A stretch of 64,000 bases of DNA from Synechococcus sp. Tobar12-5m-g (GTDB lineage Bacteria > Cyanobacteriota > Cyanobacteriia > PCC-6307 > Cyanobiaceae): positions 62,001-126,000 of the forward strand of contig NZ_JAGQBB010000003.1 of the NCBI RefSeq assembly GCF_024345415.1, read 5' to 3'. Shown piece after piece: positions 1 through 9,006 of the stretch. The notes under the pieces were generated by a model. It was given only the letters and a program-made list of their open reading frames with translations. It was not told the DNA's origin and did not search any database. Made by a program: the position numbers and the translations under genes. Each line of letters begins with the position of its first letter. The stretch's first letter is position 1.

Positions 1-401
1 GCGGTGGCCAGGAGTTGCTTGGTGCCCTCGACGAGGAGAAGGGGGATACGTGGATCTCTCTGGTGCTGCTCGAAGCCCGGGGCGATTCCGACCCGCCCAC
101 CAGAACCCTTTGGGAACAGGTATTTGATGGGCTTGCCGTCCTCCCCGAGAGGTGGGCTGTCGGGCCGCAGCTGTCGCGTGACGATGCCAGAAGCGGATGT
201 CCAGGTGAAGCAGTAGCTGGGCACTGCCTTCCTCCCCCAGGTGGTGAACTCCGGCGGCAAATCGGCGATGGTCTCGATGCGGGTGATCCCCTTCACCCGG
301 CGGTCGTCGATCGCGCAGCTGCTCAGCCAATCCTTCTGCTCCTCGGTGAGGGGTTGGCCGTAGTGGGCGGCTGCGCTGGTGCTGGTGTTGGTGTTGCTCA
401 T
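1..401 (-). CDS. Primase/helicase-like protein of a mobile element (5' part only, runs off the window)
   Basis: The reading frame opens at an ATG whose first bases overlap the helicase stop (ATGA) and continues to the window edge without a stop. The visible 133 residues resemble the N-terminal DUF3854-type region of the island primase at 24033-26498. Both share an LRPD-SPPL-like stretch, then KYLFPKG, IAPGF-QHQRD and LLVEGTKQLL. The VEGTKQ segment fits a TOPRIM-like fold of replication primases. The overlap with the helicase means the two are translated from one mRNA. It is most likely the replication protein of the element whose recombinase lies at 3087-5036. The C-terminal helicase half is outside the window, so full domain structure is unknown. 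Confidence 0.75.
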   Translation of the reverse strand, partial: MSNTNTSTSAAAHYGQPLTEEQKDWLSSCAIDDRRVKGITRIETIADLPPEFTTWGRKAVPSYCFTWTSASGIVTRQLRPDSPPLGEDGKPIKYLFPKGSGGRVGIAPGFEQHQRDPRIPLLLVEGTKQLLAT

Positions 402-1987
402 GCCGCCATCTCCACGACGCCGGCCTCGTTGGCTTTGGCCTCCCGTTCGGCCACCACATGCAGGGCCAGGGCCGCTCTTGTGATGCCCACGTAAGCGAGC
501 TGATTGAGCGCCTCAGCGTCTTTGTTCCGGTCCACATCGGGATGCAGGAACACCCGCTCGAAGGTGGAGCCCTGGGCTTTGTGGACCGTCATGGCCCAGA
601 CCGGACTGATCCCCCCGAAGGCGTCCCTCCGGCGCCAGTACATGCCCCAGAGCACCTTTGCGCCCGCCTCGTTCCCGGCCTCCTTCTCCACCCTGGCCGC
701 TGCGGCGATGGTGTTGTTTGCCTTGCGCCAGCTCTGCAGATGGTCCTGGCAGAGCACCCGAAAGGAGATGCGCCGCCCCCAGGTGCCGGAGACGTGAGCC
801 TCGATCTCCCACCACTGCCACGCCGGGAGCAGCTCTCCGGCTTTGGTCTTGCGCTTGCCCAGCAGCGCCTCGCGCACCTCGGTACGTTCGTCGCCGTCGA
901 TGGCTCCCCAGTCCGGGGTGACGCTGACCAGCCTCATCTCGCAGGTGGAGCCGACCAGCGGCGCCCCGCCGGGCCCGACAATCACCCCGCTGGAAACGAC
1001 CGGCTGCCCAGGAACCCATGGCGGTGCGGACGGACCGCAGATGGCACGGTGCAGCAGCTGGTTGAGCTTGTCGGCCGCGACGTTCGTCCAGCACAGAACC
1101 CGAACCGCGTCGATGTCCTCGTTGTGGGCGGCGATGCGAACTTGTCGGACAACTTCCCGCCGCCAGGAGCCGAGGTTCTCATGGGCCACCACATCGCTGT
1201 GGTCCCCATGGCGCGAGATGAACGCAGGTCGGCCGCTGGCCAACTTGCGGGTGGCCGTCGCCAACTCCAGGATCGGCCCGGCATGGCGCACGACCTGGGA
1301 GAGGTGCGCGTGGATCGGGGCCTTGAACAGGGGGCAGGGCGTGGGGTCCTCCACCGGCGGTAACTGGGCCGGATCCCCGATGGCCACCAGGGCGGCAGCC
1401 TGCGGCATGGCAGCCTCCAGCTGGCCGGCCAGCGCAGCGGAAACCATCGAGATTTCATCCAGCACCACCAGGGCGGTGTCGTCCCCGATCAAGCGGGTGG
1501 CGTTGGGATCTGGCTGGAAAGTCTCCACGCCTTCATCACGAACCGGGCGCAGGCCCAGCGCGGAGTGCAAGGTGGTGACCTTCACCTGGTCGAGCCCGTA
1601 GCCGACCAGGGCCCGCTCCAGTTGGCGGGCAGCCTTGTGGGTCGGGGCGGCGATCACCACGGCCGGCGGCTTTTCCCATTTCCCCCATCGGTCGCGTTCG
1701 CCCAGGGCGCCGGCGATGGTCAGGGCCTGGGCGATCAACCGTGCTGTGAGGAAGGTCTTACCGGTGCCGGCAAACCCGGTGAGCACGCCGCGGGCGCCTG
1801 ACACCTCCCCCCGGAAGATCGGGGCAAGCTGATCGAACGCCTGCTGCTGGTCAGTGGTGAGCTGCACCTCCTGCTGACCTGCCGCCGCTGGCAGAATGTG
1901 GCGGGAGCCAACAAACCCGTTTCGGCCGTGGGCCGAGGTAGTGCCCGGGGTCGTCACGCCCTGGGCATTGCTGTTTGTGGGAGCCAT
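398..1987 (-). CDS. RecD/Dda-like superfamily 1 DNA helicase
   Basis: 529 residues. Walker A (GFAGTGKT) lies near residue 72 and the Walker B-like DEISM near 180. A C-terminal TVHKAQGST motif and YVGITRA block are typical of the UvrD_C_2 half of RecD, Dda and Pif1-like helicases. It probably unwinds DNA 5' to 3' during replication or repair of the mobile element. TTG at 1990 is in frame, but the adjacent ATG at 1987 is the more likely start. The stop overlaps the next gene's ATG by 4 bp and the upstream small gene ends 3-4 bp before, so the three genes form one transcription unit. Such helicases are common on phages and integrative elements. Confidence 0.85.
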   Translation of the reverse strand: MAPTNSNAQGVTTPGTTSAHGRNGFVGSRHILPAAAGQQEVQLTTDQQQAFDQLAPIFRGEVSGARGVLTGFAGTGKTFLTARLIAQALTIAGALGERDRWGKWEKPPAVVIAAPTHKAARQLERALVGYGLDQVKVTTLHSALGLRPVRDEGVETFQPDPNATRLIGDDTALVVLDEISMVSAALAGQLEAAMPQAAALVAIGDPAQLPPVEDPTPCPLFKAPIHAHLSQVVRHAGPILELATATRKLASGRPAFISRHGDHSDVVAHENLGSWRREVVRQVRIAAHNEDIDAVRVLCWTNVAADKLNQLLHRAICGPSAPPWVPGQPVVSSGVIVGPGGAPLVGSTCEMRLVSVTPDWGAIDGDERTEVREALLGKRKTKAGELLPAWQWWEIEAHVSGTWGRRISFRVLCQDHLQSWRKANNTIAAAARVEKEAGNEAGAKVLWGMYWRRRDAFGGISPVWAMTVHKAQGSTFERVFLHPDVDRNKDAEALNQLAYVGITRAALALHVVAEREAKANEAGVVEMAA

Positions 1988-1990
1988 CAA

Positions 1991-2242
1991 TCAGCCCTCC
2001 CCCGCGAGGGTGGGAGTCGCCGCTGCTCGAAGTGAGCGATGCGGCTTGCTTCTGATCTGCTGGCCAGCTGAAATCAGCTGGTCTGGAATGTCGGAACCGA
2101 TCTGATCGGCGGCGACGGTGGATGCGTAGTGTTCGACGCCACGCCGTAACAGCGCGGCAATGCTGATGCCCAGCTCTGCAGCCAGACGGTCAATGAGTTG
2201 CGAGTAAGTCGGCGGGCATCGGAAGGCCACAAGAGTGGTCAC
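1991..2242 (-). CDS. Small ribbon-helix-helix-like DNA-binding protein (putative)
   Basis: About 83 residues from a GTG at 2242; longer TTG-initiated forms to 2272 are possible. A basic, hydrophobic N-terminus (VTTLVAFRCP) is followed by a predicted helix pair (YSQLIDRLAAELGISIAALLRRGVEHY in part), which resembles the beta-helix-helix layout of CopG/Arc repressors. It heads the operon with the helicase and primase-like gene. Repeated sequences lie directly over and upstream of its start (2240-2381), as expected for an autorepressor or partition protein. No confident family assignment can be made by eye, and the start is uncertain because it falls inside the inverted repeat. Confidence 0.5.
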   Translation of the reverse strand: MTTLVAFRCPPTYSQLIDRLAAELGISIAALLRRGVEHYASTVAADQIGSDIPDQLISAGQQIRSKPHRSLRAAATPTLAGEG

Positions 2243-2307
2243 GTTCAACCCACCTGTTGCTGATCCCTTCAAGGGTCTGCTCCAGGATTTTTGTTTGGTT
2301 GAACGTG
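2240..2307. repeat. 11-bp perfect inverted repeat over the start of the small DNA-binding gene
   Basis: CACGTTCAACC at 2240-2250 is the exact reverse complement of GGTTGAACGTG at 2297-2307, with 46 bp between them. The left copy covers the proposed GTG start of the ribbon-helix-helix-like gene. This layout fits a pair of operator half-sites for autoregulation, which is an inference. Confidence 0.5.
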
Positions 2308-2381
2308 TCCCTTTCGGTGTACCCCTGCCGCACGGTCGGAGGGGCCGAAGGCGGGGCCTAACCAGGATTCCCGCTTGGTTG
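2282..2381. repeat. Imperfect 20-bp direct repeat upstream of the helicase operon
   Basis: Positions 2282-2301 and 2362-2381 match at 16 of 20 bases. Both start CCAGGATT and end TTGGTTG, differing mainly in a TTT versus CCC core. They lie in the 160-bp non-coding stretch between the divergent operon at 2242 and the gene at 2431, so they may be operators or part of a replication or attachment region. Confidence 0.45.
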
Positions 2382-2430
2382 TAAGTTTACTTAACAGCGG
2401 TAGCGTGTCAAGAGTTCGCGCACCCCACCA

Positions 2431-3096
2431 GTGGTGGTATCCATTTCGGCTCCGGCTCCAGCTGTTGACCCGCTGGACCTTTTTCCCCGCGACCCAATCG
2501 GGGATCGGATCAGAGCCTGGGCGGCTGGCGATCGGCGCTGGCCTTCAGAGAAAGAAGGGGATCCCGATCTCTTCCACGTGGGACCCAGGTTGCCTGGCAA
2601 GCGTGAAGAGGATGACTCCCTGAGGCTGGAGGGGTACCTCGGCACATCGAAGAAACCCGCCGCCAGCGAGAGCGAACGCAAGGCCCAGCTGGCAGCAGCC
2701 AGGGCCTCCCGGAGCATCACCAGGACCAGCATCCGGGTCTACGGAAATGAAACCAAATGGCTGGGCGGTATCGCTGACACCCTCTGTTCATTTGATGGGC
2801 TCCGCGACATTACGGGCCAGTTCTGTGATGGGGCGATTGTCTGCCTCACCGCTGGCGAACAGCAGCGGCTGAGAGGCCTCCTTCATCAGGCGATGGAGGA
2901 TATGGACATAGGCCTGGGCCTCCCGCAGCCGGAAGCGGAAGTTCTCACGATCGAACAACTCAAGGGCCGTCGATTTCAGGAAGTCTTTGTAGCTCCAGAG
3001 ATAAACCCCGAGTCCACTGAGCTGGGGGGGGTGTTGCGGGTGTTCGGTGCCGCCCGTGTTGGTCTGCACCTGGTGCGCTGGGAACCTCAGCCCTGA
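2431..3096 (+). CDS. Hypothetical protein of the serine-recombinase element
   Basis: 221 residues from a GTG. The protein has an acidic-basic mixed middle (ESERKAQLAAARASRS) and no recognisable motif. It overlaps the stop end of the serine recombinase gene by 10 bp in convergent orientation. A shorter antisense frame at 2788-3069 encodes a plausible helical 93-residue protein, so which strand is coding is not certain. I favour the plus strand because the frame is open over the whole interval and the composition is balanced. Function unknown. Confidence 0.45.
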   Translation: MVVSISAPAPAVDPLDLFPRDPIGDRIRAWAAGDRRWPSEKEGDPDLFHVGPRLPGKREEDDSLRLEGYLGTSKKPAASESERKAQLAAARASRSITRTSIRVYGNETKWLGGIADTLCSFDGLRDITGQFCDGAIVCLTAGEQQRLRGLLHQAMEDMDIGLGLPQPEAEVLTIEQLKGRRFQEVFVAPEINPESTELGGVLRVFGAARVGLHLVRWEPQP

Positions 3097-5036
3097 GCTG
3101 CTCGCTCCAGCAGCACCGCCACCAGCCTTTCCTGCAGCCCCTCGATCTGCTCGGCGGCGATCCCATCGAGGCGGCCCTGGGCCCGGTAGTCGTCGAGCAG
3201 CTCGACCACAACCCTGTGGGCTCGCACCTGAGCGGTGGCGTCGATCCAGTCCTCCCCCTGCATCCGTGCGACTGCGACTTCGACGGCTGGCCCCACTTCC
3301 CCTGTTGACCGGAGCCAGATCAGGGTGGCCCCCTCATCGGTCACCTGCTGAGCCAGCGGGTCAACCAGTGCCAGACCACGGGCCAGACCACGGGAAAGGG
3401 GGGCGAGGGGTTCCGCACCAACCAGGCGGCCTTCCACCAGCATCTCGATCATCCGGTCGCCACCATCGGCCGGCTTGGGCTGAACCCTGAACTCGATCGA
3501 GCGGGAAAGGATCCAGCGGTTGAAGCTCAGCCGCTCGGCCGGTGTGGCGGTGCCGATCGAACCCCAAAGCTCCCGCACCCTGCCGTGGATCGCGGCCGCG
3601 GCCTCCTGGGCGCTGGGGCGTGACCGGGCCACCGCCAGGCGCTGCTGAGCTTCGGCCAACTGCTCTTCGGCCAGCGCCAGTTCGGAGCGGAGCCTGGCCA
3701 ACGACCTCTCCACCGTGGCCTGCCGTTCCTCGCTGGCGTTCTCCAGCCACAAGCCCTCAGCGCGGTGCTCGGCCTGCTCCAGCTGGGCCTGCAGCCGGTC
3801 CCGTTCTCCCCCCAGCTGCTCTGCGGCTTGCTCCAGTTCGTGGCGGTCCTGGTCGTCCTCGGGCCGGTGCAACAGGGCCTCCCAATCGGCTGAGGAAAGC
3901 CGGGTCAGGCAGTGGGTCTCGAGTTGGTCGTAGAGGATCGTCCCGGTGTTACTGCAGGTCCCTGCACCACGCCGCGCCGCACGGCAGGACAAATAGCCGG
4001 GATGGCCAGCACGGGCACGTTTCGAAGCAGCGGCGTAGGAGATCGGCCCACCGCATAGCGCGCACCTGATCGCCCCTTGAAACAGGTTGTGGCATTGCGA
4101 GGACAGACCGCGCAGCCGGCCCTTCATTCGATCCCGTTGCTGAACGCTGGCCCGCAGCGCCTGGTGCTCGGCATCGGTGATCACTGCCGGGTAGTAGCCA
4201 GGCAGGTCCGGGGCTCCCTTCCGTTGCAGGGTGCCGGTCAAGCTGGGGTGGGCCAGGAGTTGGCTGAAGATGCCCGCTGTCCATTCCGGTGCGGTCTTTC
4301 CTCCGTACTGGTTCCTAGCCCGCCAGGTCGGCGGCGGTATGAAGCCTTCCTCGGTGAGCCGCCTGGAGATCAGCACCATCCCTTGGCCAGCAGTAGCGAG
4401 CGCCACGGCGCGGCGAATGCTCCGGGTGTGGTCCGGGTCCAGCACCAGGGTTCCGTCTTCACCCCGCAGCAGGCGGCCGGTGCCGGGATCCCTCGCCAGC
4501 CACCAAGGGGCGCGGCCATCGGTGCGGATCCCCTCGTCCTGTGAACGCCTGGCCCTGGCCGCGGCCCCCTTCGAGCGGCGGGAACGCTCCAGCCATTCGG
4601 CCCGGGCCTGGCCGATCGCACCAAGTACGGCGTGCAGCCGGTGATCTTCACGAGCGATCAGCTCCTCATCGAGGATCACCCCGTCGGTGCAGAAGCTGAT
4701 CGCCAGTCCGGCGCCCCAAACATCGTTCAGCAAGGTGCGCAACGTGGTGGTGGCAATCTCCCTGGAGAACCTGCTCATTGACTCCACCACCAAGCAGCCC
4801 CCCGAGGGCACGGCACCACTCCGGCCACCCTCAATGAACCGGGCCAGGGCGCCGCGTGTTCGGTTCCTGCCGCGGCCAGCACTCACGCCGGCATCGACCA
4901 GGGCCTCGCGCAGTTCGTAGTCGGGGTGGTCAGCCAGCCAGCGGGCCAGGGCGGCCTCTTGGCGCTCCATGCCCGACCGGTCCGATCCAGCCTGCCTGGC
5001 CGTGGAGGTTCGGCAGTAGCTCCAGGCAAGGGGCAT
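3087..5036 (-). CDS. Large serine recombinase (integrase/transposase type)
   Basis: 649 residues starting at an ATG (M-P-L-A-W-S-Y). The N-terminal resolvase domain shows YCRTST with the nucleophile Ser11 and the downstream RQ. Then come a Recombinase domain (about 180-300) and a zinc ribbon (CALCGG followed by a Cys pair around 390-420). A long Glu/Gln/Arg coiled coil (about 440-500) and a C-terminal tail complete it. Such proteins integrate and excise phages and mobile elements at short att sites. The open frame continues upstream to 5765 through the pilin-like gene, but the conserved catalytic start identifies the real N-terminus. It probably moved the element whose genes fill 1-3096. Confidence 0.9.
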   Translation of the reverse strand: MPLAWSYCRTSTARQAGSDRSGMERQEAALARWLADHPDYELREALVDAGVSAGRGRNRTRGALARFIEGGRSGAVPSGGCLVVESMSRFSREIATTTLRTLLNDVWGAGLAISFCTDGVILDEELIAREDHRLHAVLGAIGQARAEWLERSRRSKGAAARARRSQDEGIRTDGRAPWWLARDPGTGRLLRGEDGTLVLDPDHTRSIRRAVALATAGQGMVLISRRLTEEGFIPPPTWRARNQYGGKTAPEWTAGIFSQLLAHPSLTGTLQRKGAPDLPGYYPAVITDAEHQALRASVQQRDRMKGRLRGLSSQCHNLFQGAIRCALCGGPISYAAASKRARAGHPGYLSCRAARRGAGTCSNTGTILYDQLETHCLTRLSSADWEALLHRPEDDQDRHELEQAAEQLGGERDRLQAQLEQAEHRAEGLWLENASEERQATVERSLARLRSELALAEEQLAEAQQRLAVARSRPSAQEAAAAIHGRVRELWGSIGTATPAERLSFNRWILSRSIEFRVQPKPADGGDRMIEMLVEGRLVGAEPLAPLSRGLARGLALVDPLAQQVTDEGATLIWLRSTGEVGPAVEVAVARMQGEDWIDATAQVRAHRVVVELLDDYRAQGRLDGIAAEQIEGLQERLVAVLLERAAQG

Positions 5037-5085
5037 TCGGGCTGGACACCTTCTTGATCTCCAACTTACTCGCGCTATCCTTAAG

Positions 5086-5097
5086 TCACCATGGTGA
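5086..5097. repeat. 12-bp perfect palindrome between recombinase start and pilin-like gene
   Basis: TCACCATGGTGA is its own reverse complement. It lies in the 73-bp gap between the recombinase start (5036) and the pilin-like stop (5110). This is where a recombinase operator or an attachment core would be expected; either role is an inference. Confidence 0.35.
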
Positions 5098-5109
5098 TCT
5101 CGGTGAGGT

Positions 5110-5619
5110 TCATCGGCCCAGGCTCCGCACACCCTGCACCTGGGTCGGCCGGGCCGGATCCAGCCGCAGGGCGAACAGCCCCTGCTGGCGGCTGGCCGAT
5201 CCCCCCCCCTCCAGAGCCAGCCTGAGCTCGCCAGTGGCCGGCTGCCACGACAGCAGCCGGTAGCGGCTGCCACCCAGTTGGGCGTTGGTAAGCGTGGCGA
5301 GGCCGGCGCCGGGCCCACAACCCGTGGTCGGCCAGGCGGCCGAGGCGGTGGACAGCAGGCAGCGGTAGGGGCCGTTGAACTGGGCGGCCACCTGCTGGGC
5401 GGCCGAGGCCAGGGCATCGTCGGCCTGGCGCTGGCGCAATTCCGCCGCGTGAAGGTGGGTGCCGTGCAGGGCGGCCGTCTGCACCGACAGGCTGCTGAGC
5501 AGCAGTACCAGCCCCACCCCGAACGAGAGGGGCAGAAAGAAGCCCGCCTCTGCAACAGAGGCGTTGGCGGAGGTGCTGTTGGCGGCGGTGGTTTTGAACA
5601 AAGCGTGGCGCGATGCCAT
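5110..5619 (-). CDS. Type IV pilin-like/pseudopilin protein
   Basis: 169 residues. After a 23-residue leader there is an AEAG-FFLP junction of the prepilin-peptidase type, followed by a hydrophobic helix (LSFGVGLVLLLSSLSV). This is the class III signal layout of pilins and minor pseudopilins that are assembled at the inner membrane. The +5 Glu typical of major pilins is absent, so a minor component is more likely. The C-terminus ends close to the recombinase gene, and the element may have inserted at or just after its 3' end. Another pilin-like remnant is found at 6160-6727 on the other strand, so this was a pilus locus. Confidence 0.6.
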   Translation of the reverse strand: MASRHALFKTTAANSTSANASVAEAGFFLPLSFGVGLVLLLSSLSVQTAALHGTHLHAAELRQRQADDALASAAQQVAAQFNGPYRCLLSTASAAWPTTGCGPGAGLATLTNAQLGGSRYRLLSWQPATGELRLALEGGGSASRQQGLFALRLDPARPTQVQGVRSLGR

Positions 5620-6159
5620 CGGCAGCCTCCTGGACGGGTCACCGCTTCAGGGTTCCCGCGCCCTGGCCAGCTGTCACCAGGTGGGCAGCCGAGCAAGCCC
5701 AAAGAAACAATTTTTTGCATAGGCTCGCCACCTATCACTGCTAGTATATCTGTACTATAATTCAATTCGAGCGAATTGCTCCCCTTGGCGTGAATCTCAA
5801 AGCACCGTTTCCGCCAGTGACGGCCCTGCCGTTCTCCCTCCCGGTCACTCCATTGGAATCCCCCAGCCCTTCGGGCTCGGCTCCATCGCTGCCGGCATGG
5901 CGCTCGTTCTTGTCGAAGCTCAACTGGCGACCCGCTTCCAACTCCAGCCCACCCCTATCCACCGACGGCAGCTGAGCGCCCTGCTCGCCCTGCTGGAAGA
6001 GTTCGGCGGTTGAACACCCCGGCAAGGGCTGGGCGGGTTTCCCCACTGCCAGGTTGGATTCCGCCAGGACTGGTCAGGGCCAAGAATCTGAAAGCCTATT
6101 GGAAACTACAAATGATGAGAGATTTCTCAAGAATCTCTCGATCAATGCGTGCGTGAATT
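5620..6159. other. Non-coding or eroded stretch between pilin-like genes
   Basis: No convincing gene is seen. A locally AT-rich block around 5705-5775 (including TAGTATATCTGTACTATAA) could hold the pilin-like promoter on the minus strand. A 13-codon mini-frame at 6115-6156 is followed by a stop. Short open frames at 5790-6015 have no recognisable product. Confidence 0.4.
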
Positions 6160-6727
6160 CGGCTCCTGCTGATCAGCTCAAGACCTTTCCAGGCCTGGAT
6201 CCTGGCCAACCAGGCGGGCTTCTCCCTGGCGATGGCCCTTTTCATGATCCTCACCGTGATCCTCGGCTTGGTGGTCCTGGCCAGCCGCACCACCCTCGGC
6301 AAGCTCAGTGCCGCTTTCCAGGGTGAAAGCCTCGAAGCCCGTGAATCCTCCGAAGCCGGCCTGGCCACGGTAATCAGCACCCTCAACCAGGAACAGAACC
6401 GCAAGCTGCTGTTGTCCAACGTAGCGCTCAACTGCATAGTTAAAATTGCGTAGGCGACGGCGTTGACAACAGGCAGTTCAGTTCCGGATCAAGGGCACCT
6501 CGAACACGTCAAAAAATCCACAAAGACCACCAAGGCCATAAAGTAGACATAGTGGATCTAAGCGAGTCCTATCTGCGTCCCATGTCAGACTGGCTGATGG
6601 TGGGCTATTCTTTGAGGTGACAACTAAGGCGGTGAACAATGGCATCACCCTGCGGGATGCCAACGCCGCCAACCCGATGACCCGCAACGGCATCTCCAGC
6701 AAAACCCGCATCATCTTGATCAACTGA
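6160..6727 (+). pseudogene. Remnant of a PilX-like minor pilin gene
   Basis: From about 6160 the frame has no ATG before an ANQAG-FSLAMALFM segment. That is a prepilin cleavage site followed by a hydrophobic helix, then GKLSAAFQGESLEARESSEA, typical of PilX-like pseudopilins. The frame ends early at 6453 with an unrelated tail. A second piece at about 6546-6727 reads GGLFFEVTTK...TRNGISSKTRIILIN, which looks like the missing C-terminus. About 90 bp of unrelated sequence separates them. The gene therefore lacks a start and is interrupted in the middle. Confidence 0.55.
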
Positions 6728-7830
6728 TCGGCAGCGGGGCTTGCGGATCGAGACCCCTGCAAAGAGTCGCCGCAGGGAAGGCAGAGAATCCCATCGATCC
6801 GCAGGGGTTCCGGGCCCTGATGCAGCACGGCCACCGTGGCTTTCGGATAGTCGGACTGGAAGGCCTTCAGATCGCCGGGGTGCACCTGGCGATTGCGCTT
6901 CACCTCCGGGGCTGCGAAGGTGTCGGAGCCATGCACCACGAAATCCACCTCCCGGCCCGCCTTGGTGCGCCAGAAAAAGTGGATCGTCGCTGTCCCGGTA
7001 GGCGATCCAGCCCCGCAGGTGCTGGGCCACCAATCCCTCCAGCGCCATCCCCTCGATCTCCGCCGGGGCATCCAGCAGACCTGCCGGCTTCGGCGAGCGG
7101 AACGCGCCGGTATCGACATAGAAGAACTTCTCATGGGCCACCAGTTGGCGCTTGGCTCGCCGGCAGAACACCGGCACCCGAAAGACCAGCAGCAGATCCC
7201 CCAGGATGCCCAGGTAACTCTCCACCGTTTTCCTGCCCACCTGGCACTCCCGGGCCACAGCCGAAAGGTTGATGGTGGAGCCATGCGAGAAGCTGATCGC
7301 CTCAAGAAACCTCGCGAAGTAGCCCAGATCCCGCACCAGGGCCTCGGCCTGCACCTCCTCCCGGAGCTAGAGCGAGGCATGGGCCCGCAGAGTCTTCTCC
7401 GCCTCAGCGGCTTCCCACACCAAGGGCACCAGGACGATGCGCAGAGCGCGCTCCAGGCTGAACTCGTTCCCCAGTTCCGACGCCAGAAACGGATGCATCG
7501 ATGCCGCCACCAGCCGCCCGGCCAGCAGGTTCCAGCTGCCCCGGCGCAGTTTGCGGGCGCTGGATCCGGACAGCACGAAGCGAAGCCCGGGTTGCTCCTC
7601 CACCAGGGCATGCCCCACATCCAGCAGCGCCGGCACCTTCTGCACCTCACCGATCACCACCGTGGTGATGCCGGGTTCAGCCGCCAGCCGCTCCCGCAAC
7701 CGTTCAGGCCGTGCCGTGAACCGGGCGCACCCAGGCTGACTTGCCAGTGTCGGGGGCCCAAACAGGAAGAAACTCTCGGCTGGTTCCCGCAAGAAATCGC
7801 CTGATCGCTGCCAAATCCGCCGCCTTTATG
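6728..7830 (-). pseudogene. AAA ATPase of the DUF4143 type, broken
   Basis: The family is recognisable in pieces. REPAESFFLFGP is followed by the P-loop DTGKSAWVR in a shifted frame, and VVIGEVQKVPALL is the Walker B region. RFVLSGSSARKLRRG and LREEVQAEALVRDLG precede the DUF4143 half, which ends in AGREVDFVV. Breaks include a shift at the P-loop (about 7755), a return about 20 nt later, an in-frame TAG at about 7367 and another shift near 6980. Two of the shifts lie in runs of C or T and could be sequencing errors, but the TAG is a substitution. Intact homologues bind ATP and carry a nuclease-like C-terminal region; their role is poorly known. Confidence 0.7.
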
Positions 7831-7930
7831 GAGTTTGTGGTTCCAATTCTGCCGGTCGGGCGGCAACAACAATAAAGCCGCATCAAACGATGCCAGAGTT
7901 GATGCGCAACGAGGCAAGTCCCCGTCAGGC

Positions 7931-8127
7931 ATGCGCACCACCGTCCCCCTCGACGACGAACTCCTGAGCAAGGCCCGGCAGCTCAGTGGAATCAGCGAGC
8001 GCACGCTGTTGATTCGCGAGTCACTCAAAGCCTTCGTCCAACGCGAAAGGGCCAGCCGCCTTGCCCCCTGGCCGGTTCCGAGCCCAGGCTCGATGCCATC
8101 CCACGCAGCCGGGGCGAACCGATTTGA
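7931..8127 (+). pseudogene. VapB-family antitoxin with a frame break
   Basis: It starts MRTTVPLDDELLSKARQLSGISERTLLIRE in part, the ribbon-helix-helix region of VapB2-type antitoxins that bind their own promoter. At a run of five C near 8066 the expected tail (GSEPRLDAIPRSRGEPI, then TGA at 8125-8127) lies in another frame; one added C would restore it. With that correction the stop overlaps the toxin's TTG start, as in normal VapBC operons. The break may be real or a homopolymer error. Confidence 0.65.
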
Positions 8128-8476
8128 TCCTGGTCGATACGTCGATCTGGATCGATTACCTGCGTGGCGCCAGCAGGGAGCTGACCACTCACCTTGAAGC
8201 AGGTCAGGTCGCCATCCATCCCTGGGTGATCGGGGAGCTGGCCTGCGGCACCCTTGAAAATCGGCAGACCGTGCTCAGCCTGATGGGCACAATGCCCACC
8301 GTGGTGATGGCTGACCATCAGGACATGTTGACCCTGATCGACACCCACCAACCTATTGGGAGGGGAATCGACTACGTCGACGCCCACCTGATCGCCTCAG
8401 CCCTGCTGAACCACTCCATGTTCTGGACCGGGGCCAAACCCTGCGCAGCGTGGCGATCGATCTGGGCCTGGCCTAG
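8124..8476 (+). pseudogene. VapC-family PIN-domain toxin with a frame break near the end
   Basis: The reading frame from TTG 8124 gives ILVDTSIWIDYLRG (first PIN acidic residue), a central IGELACGTL and GIDYVDAHLIASALL, matching VapC endoribonucleases. Near 8430 the expected ending (RSVAIDLGLA, stop at 8474-8476) is in another frame. One extra C in ACCGGGG would restore it. Without correction the protein acquires an unrelated tail and the last PIN aspartate region is altered. It is paired with the VapB-like gene just upstream. Confidence 0.65.
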
Positions 8477-8640
8477 GGATTCCTCTTCAGCTCGTTGGCA
8501 GAGCCGGCTACGGAGCGATCAGCCAGCGCAGTAATCGGCTGAGCGTGGCCGCCAGCTTCGGGTTCCAGTCAGGCAGGCTCTCCCATTTGCTGATGGCGGT
8601 GGCATGGAGAAGACCCTGCTCGCTCTGCAGTCTGCCCTGC

Positions 8641-8981
8641 TCAAAACTCCCAGAGCGGGGCCAGATCCAGCGCCAGGCCCGCGAACAGTTCGCCGCCCTC
8701 CAGGGTTTCTGCGTCGGCGAGGCGCTCGGGTGTGGCCGCTCCAGCGCGCCATTGCGGGCGCCTGTTTCGCTGCCGGTGGGGGTCATGGCGATCAGTTGGC
8801 CATCAGCCGTGAGTTCGAACACCGCATCGGGATTGGCCTGGCAAACCAACTCGAACTGATCGGCGTTGAGCCGCAACTCCCAGGGCAACTGCAGCGTCTG
8901 CAGGACTGGCGATGGGCCCTGAGCCTGAGCTGCCAGCGTTATGGACCAACCGCCAGGTGAATTCAAGGGTACTGAAATCAC
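8641..8981 (-). pseudogene. Uma2-family (DUF820) endonuclease-like gene, truncated
   Basis: The N-terminal part LRLNADQFELVCQANP...LIAMTPTGSETG matches the start of Uma2 proteins, which are abundant in cyanobacteria and have a PD-(D/E)XK nuclease fold. The central catalytic part is missing. A typical C-terminal ending (ETLEGGELFAGLALDLAP, stop at 8641) follows in another frame. The gene has an internal deletion and is not expected to work. The 8508-8640 stretch beyond it holds no recognisable gene. Confidence 0.6.
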
Positions 8982-9006
8982 TCAGGCGTCAGCCCCGAGG
9001 ATCGCG

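Noticed and set aside
3087-5765. Single 892-codon frame that would fuse a pilin region to the serine recombinase
   Set aside because: The recombinase catalytic start fits ATG 5036, and the upstream part reads the pilin-like gene in the wrong frame.
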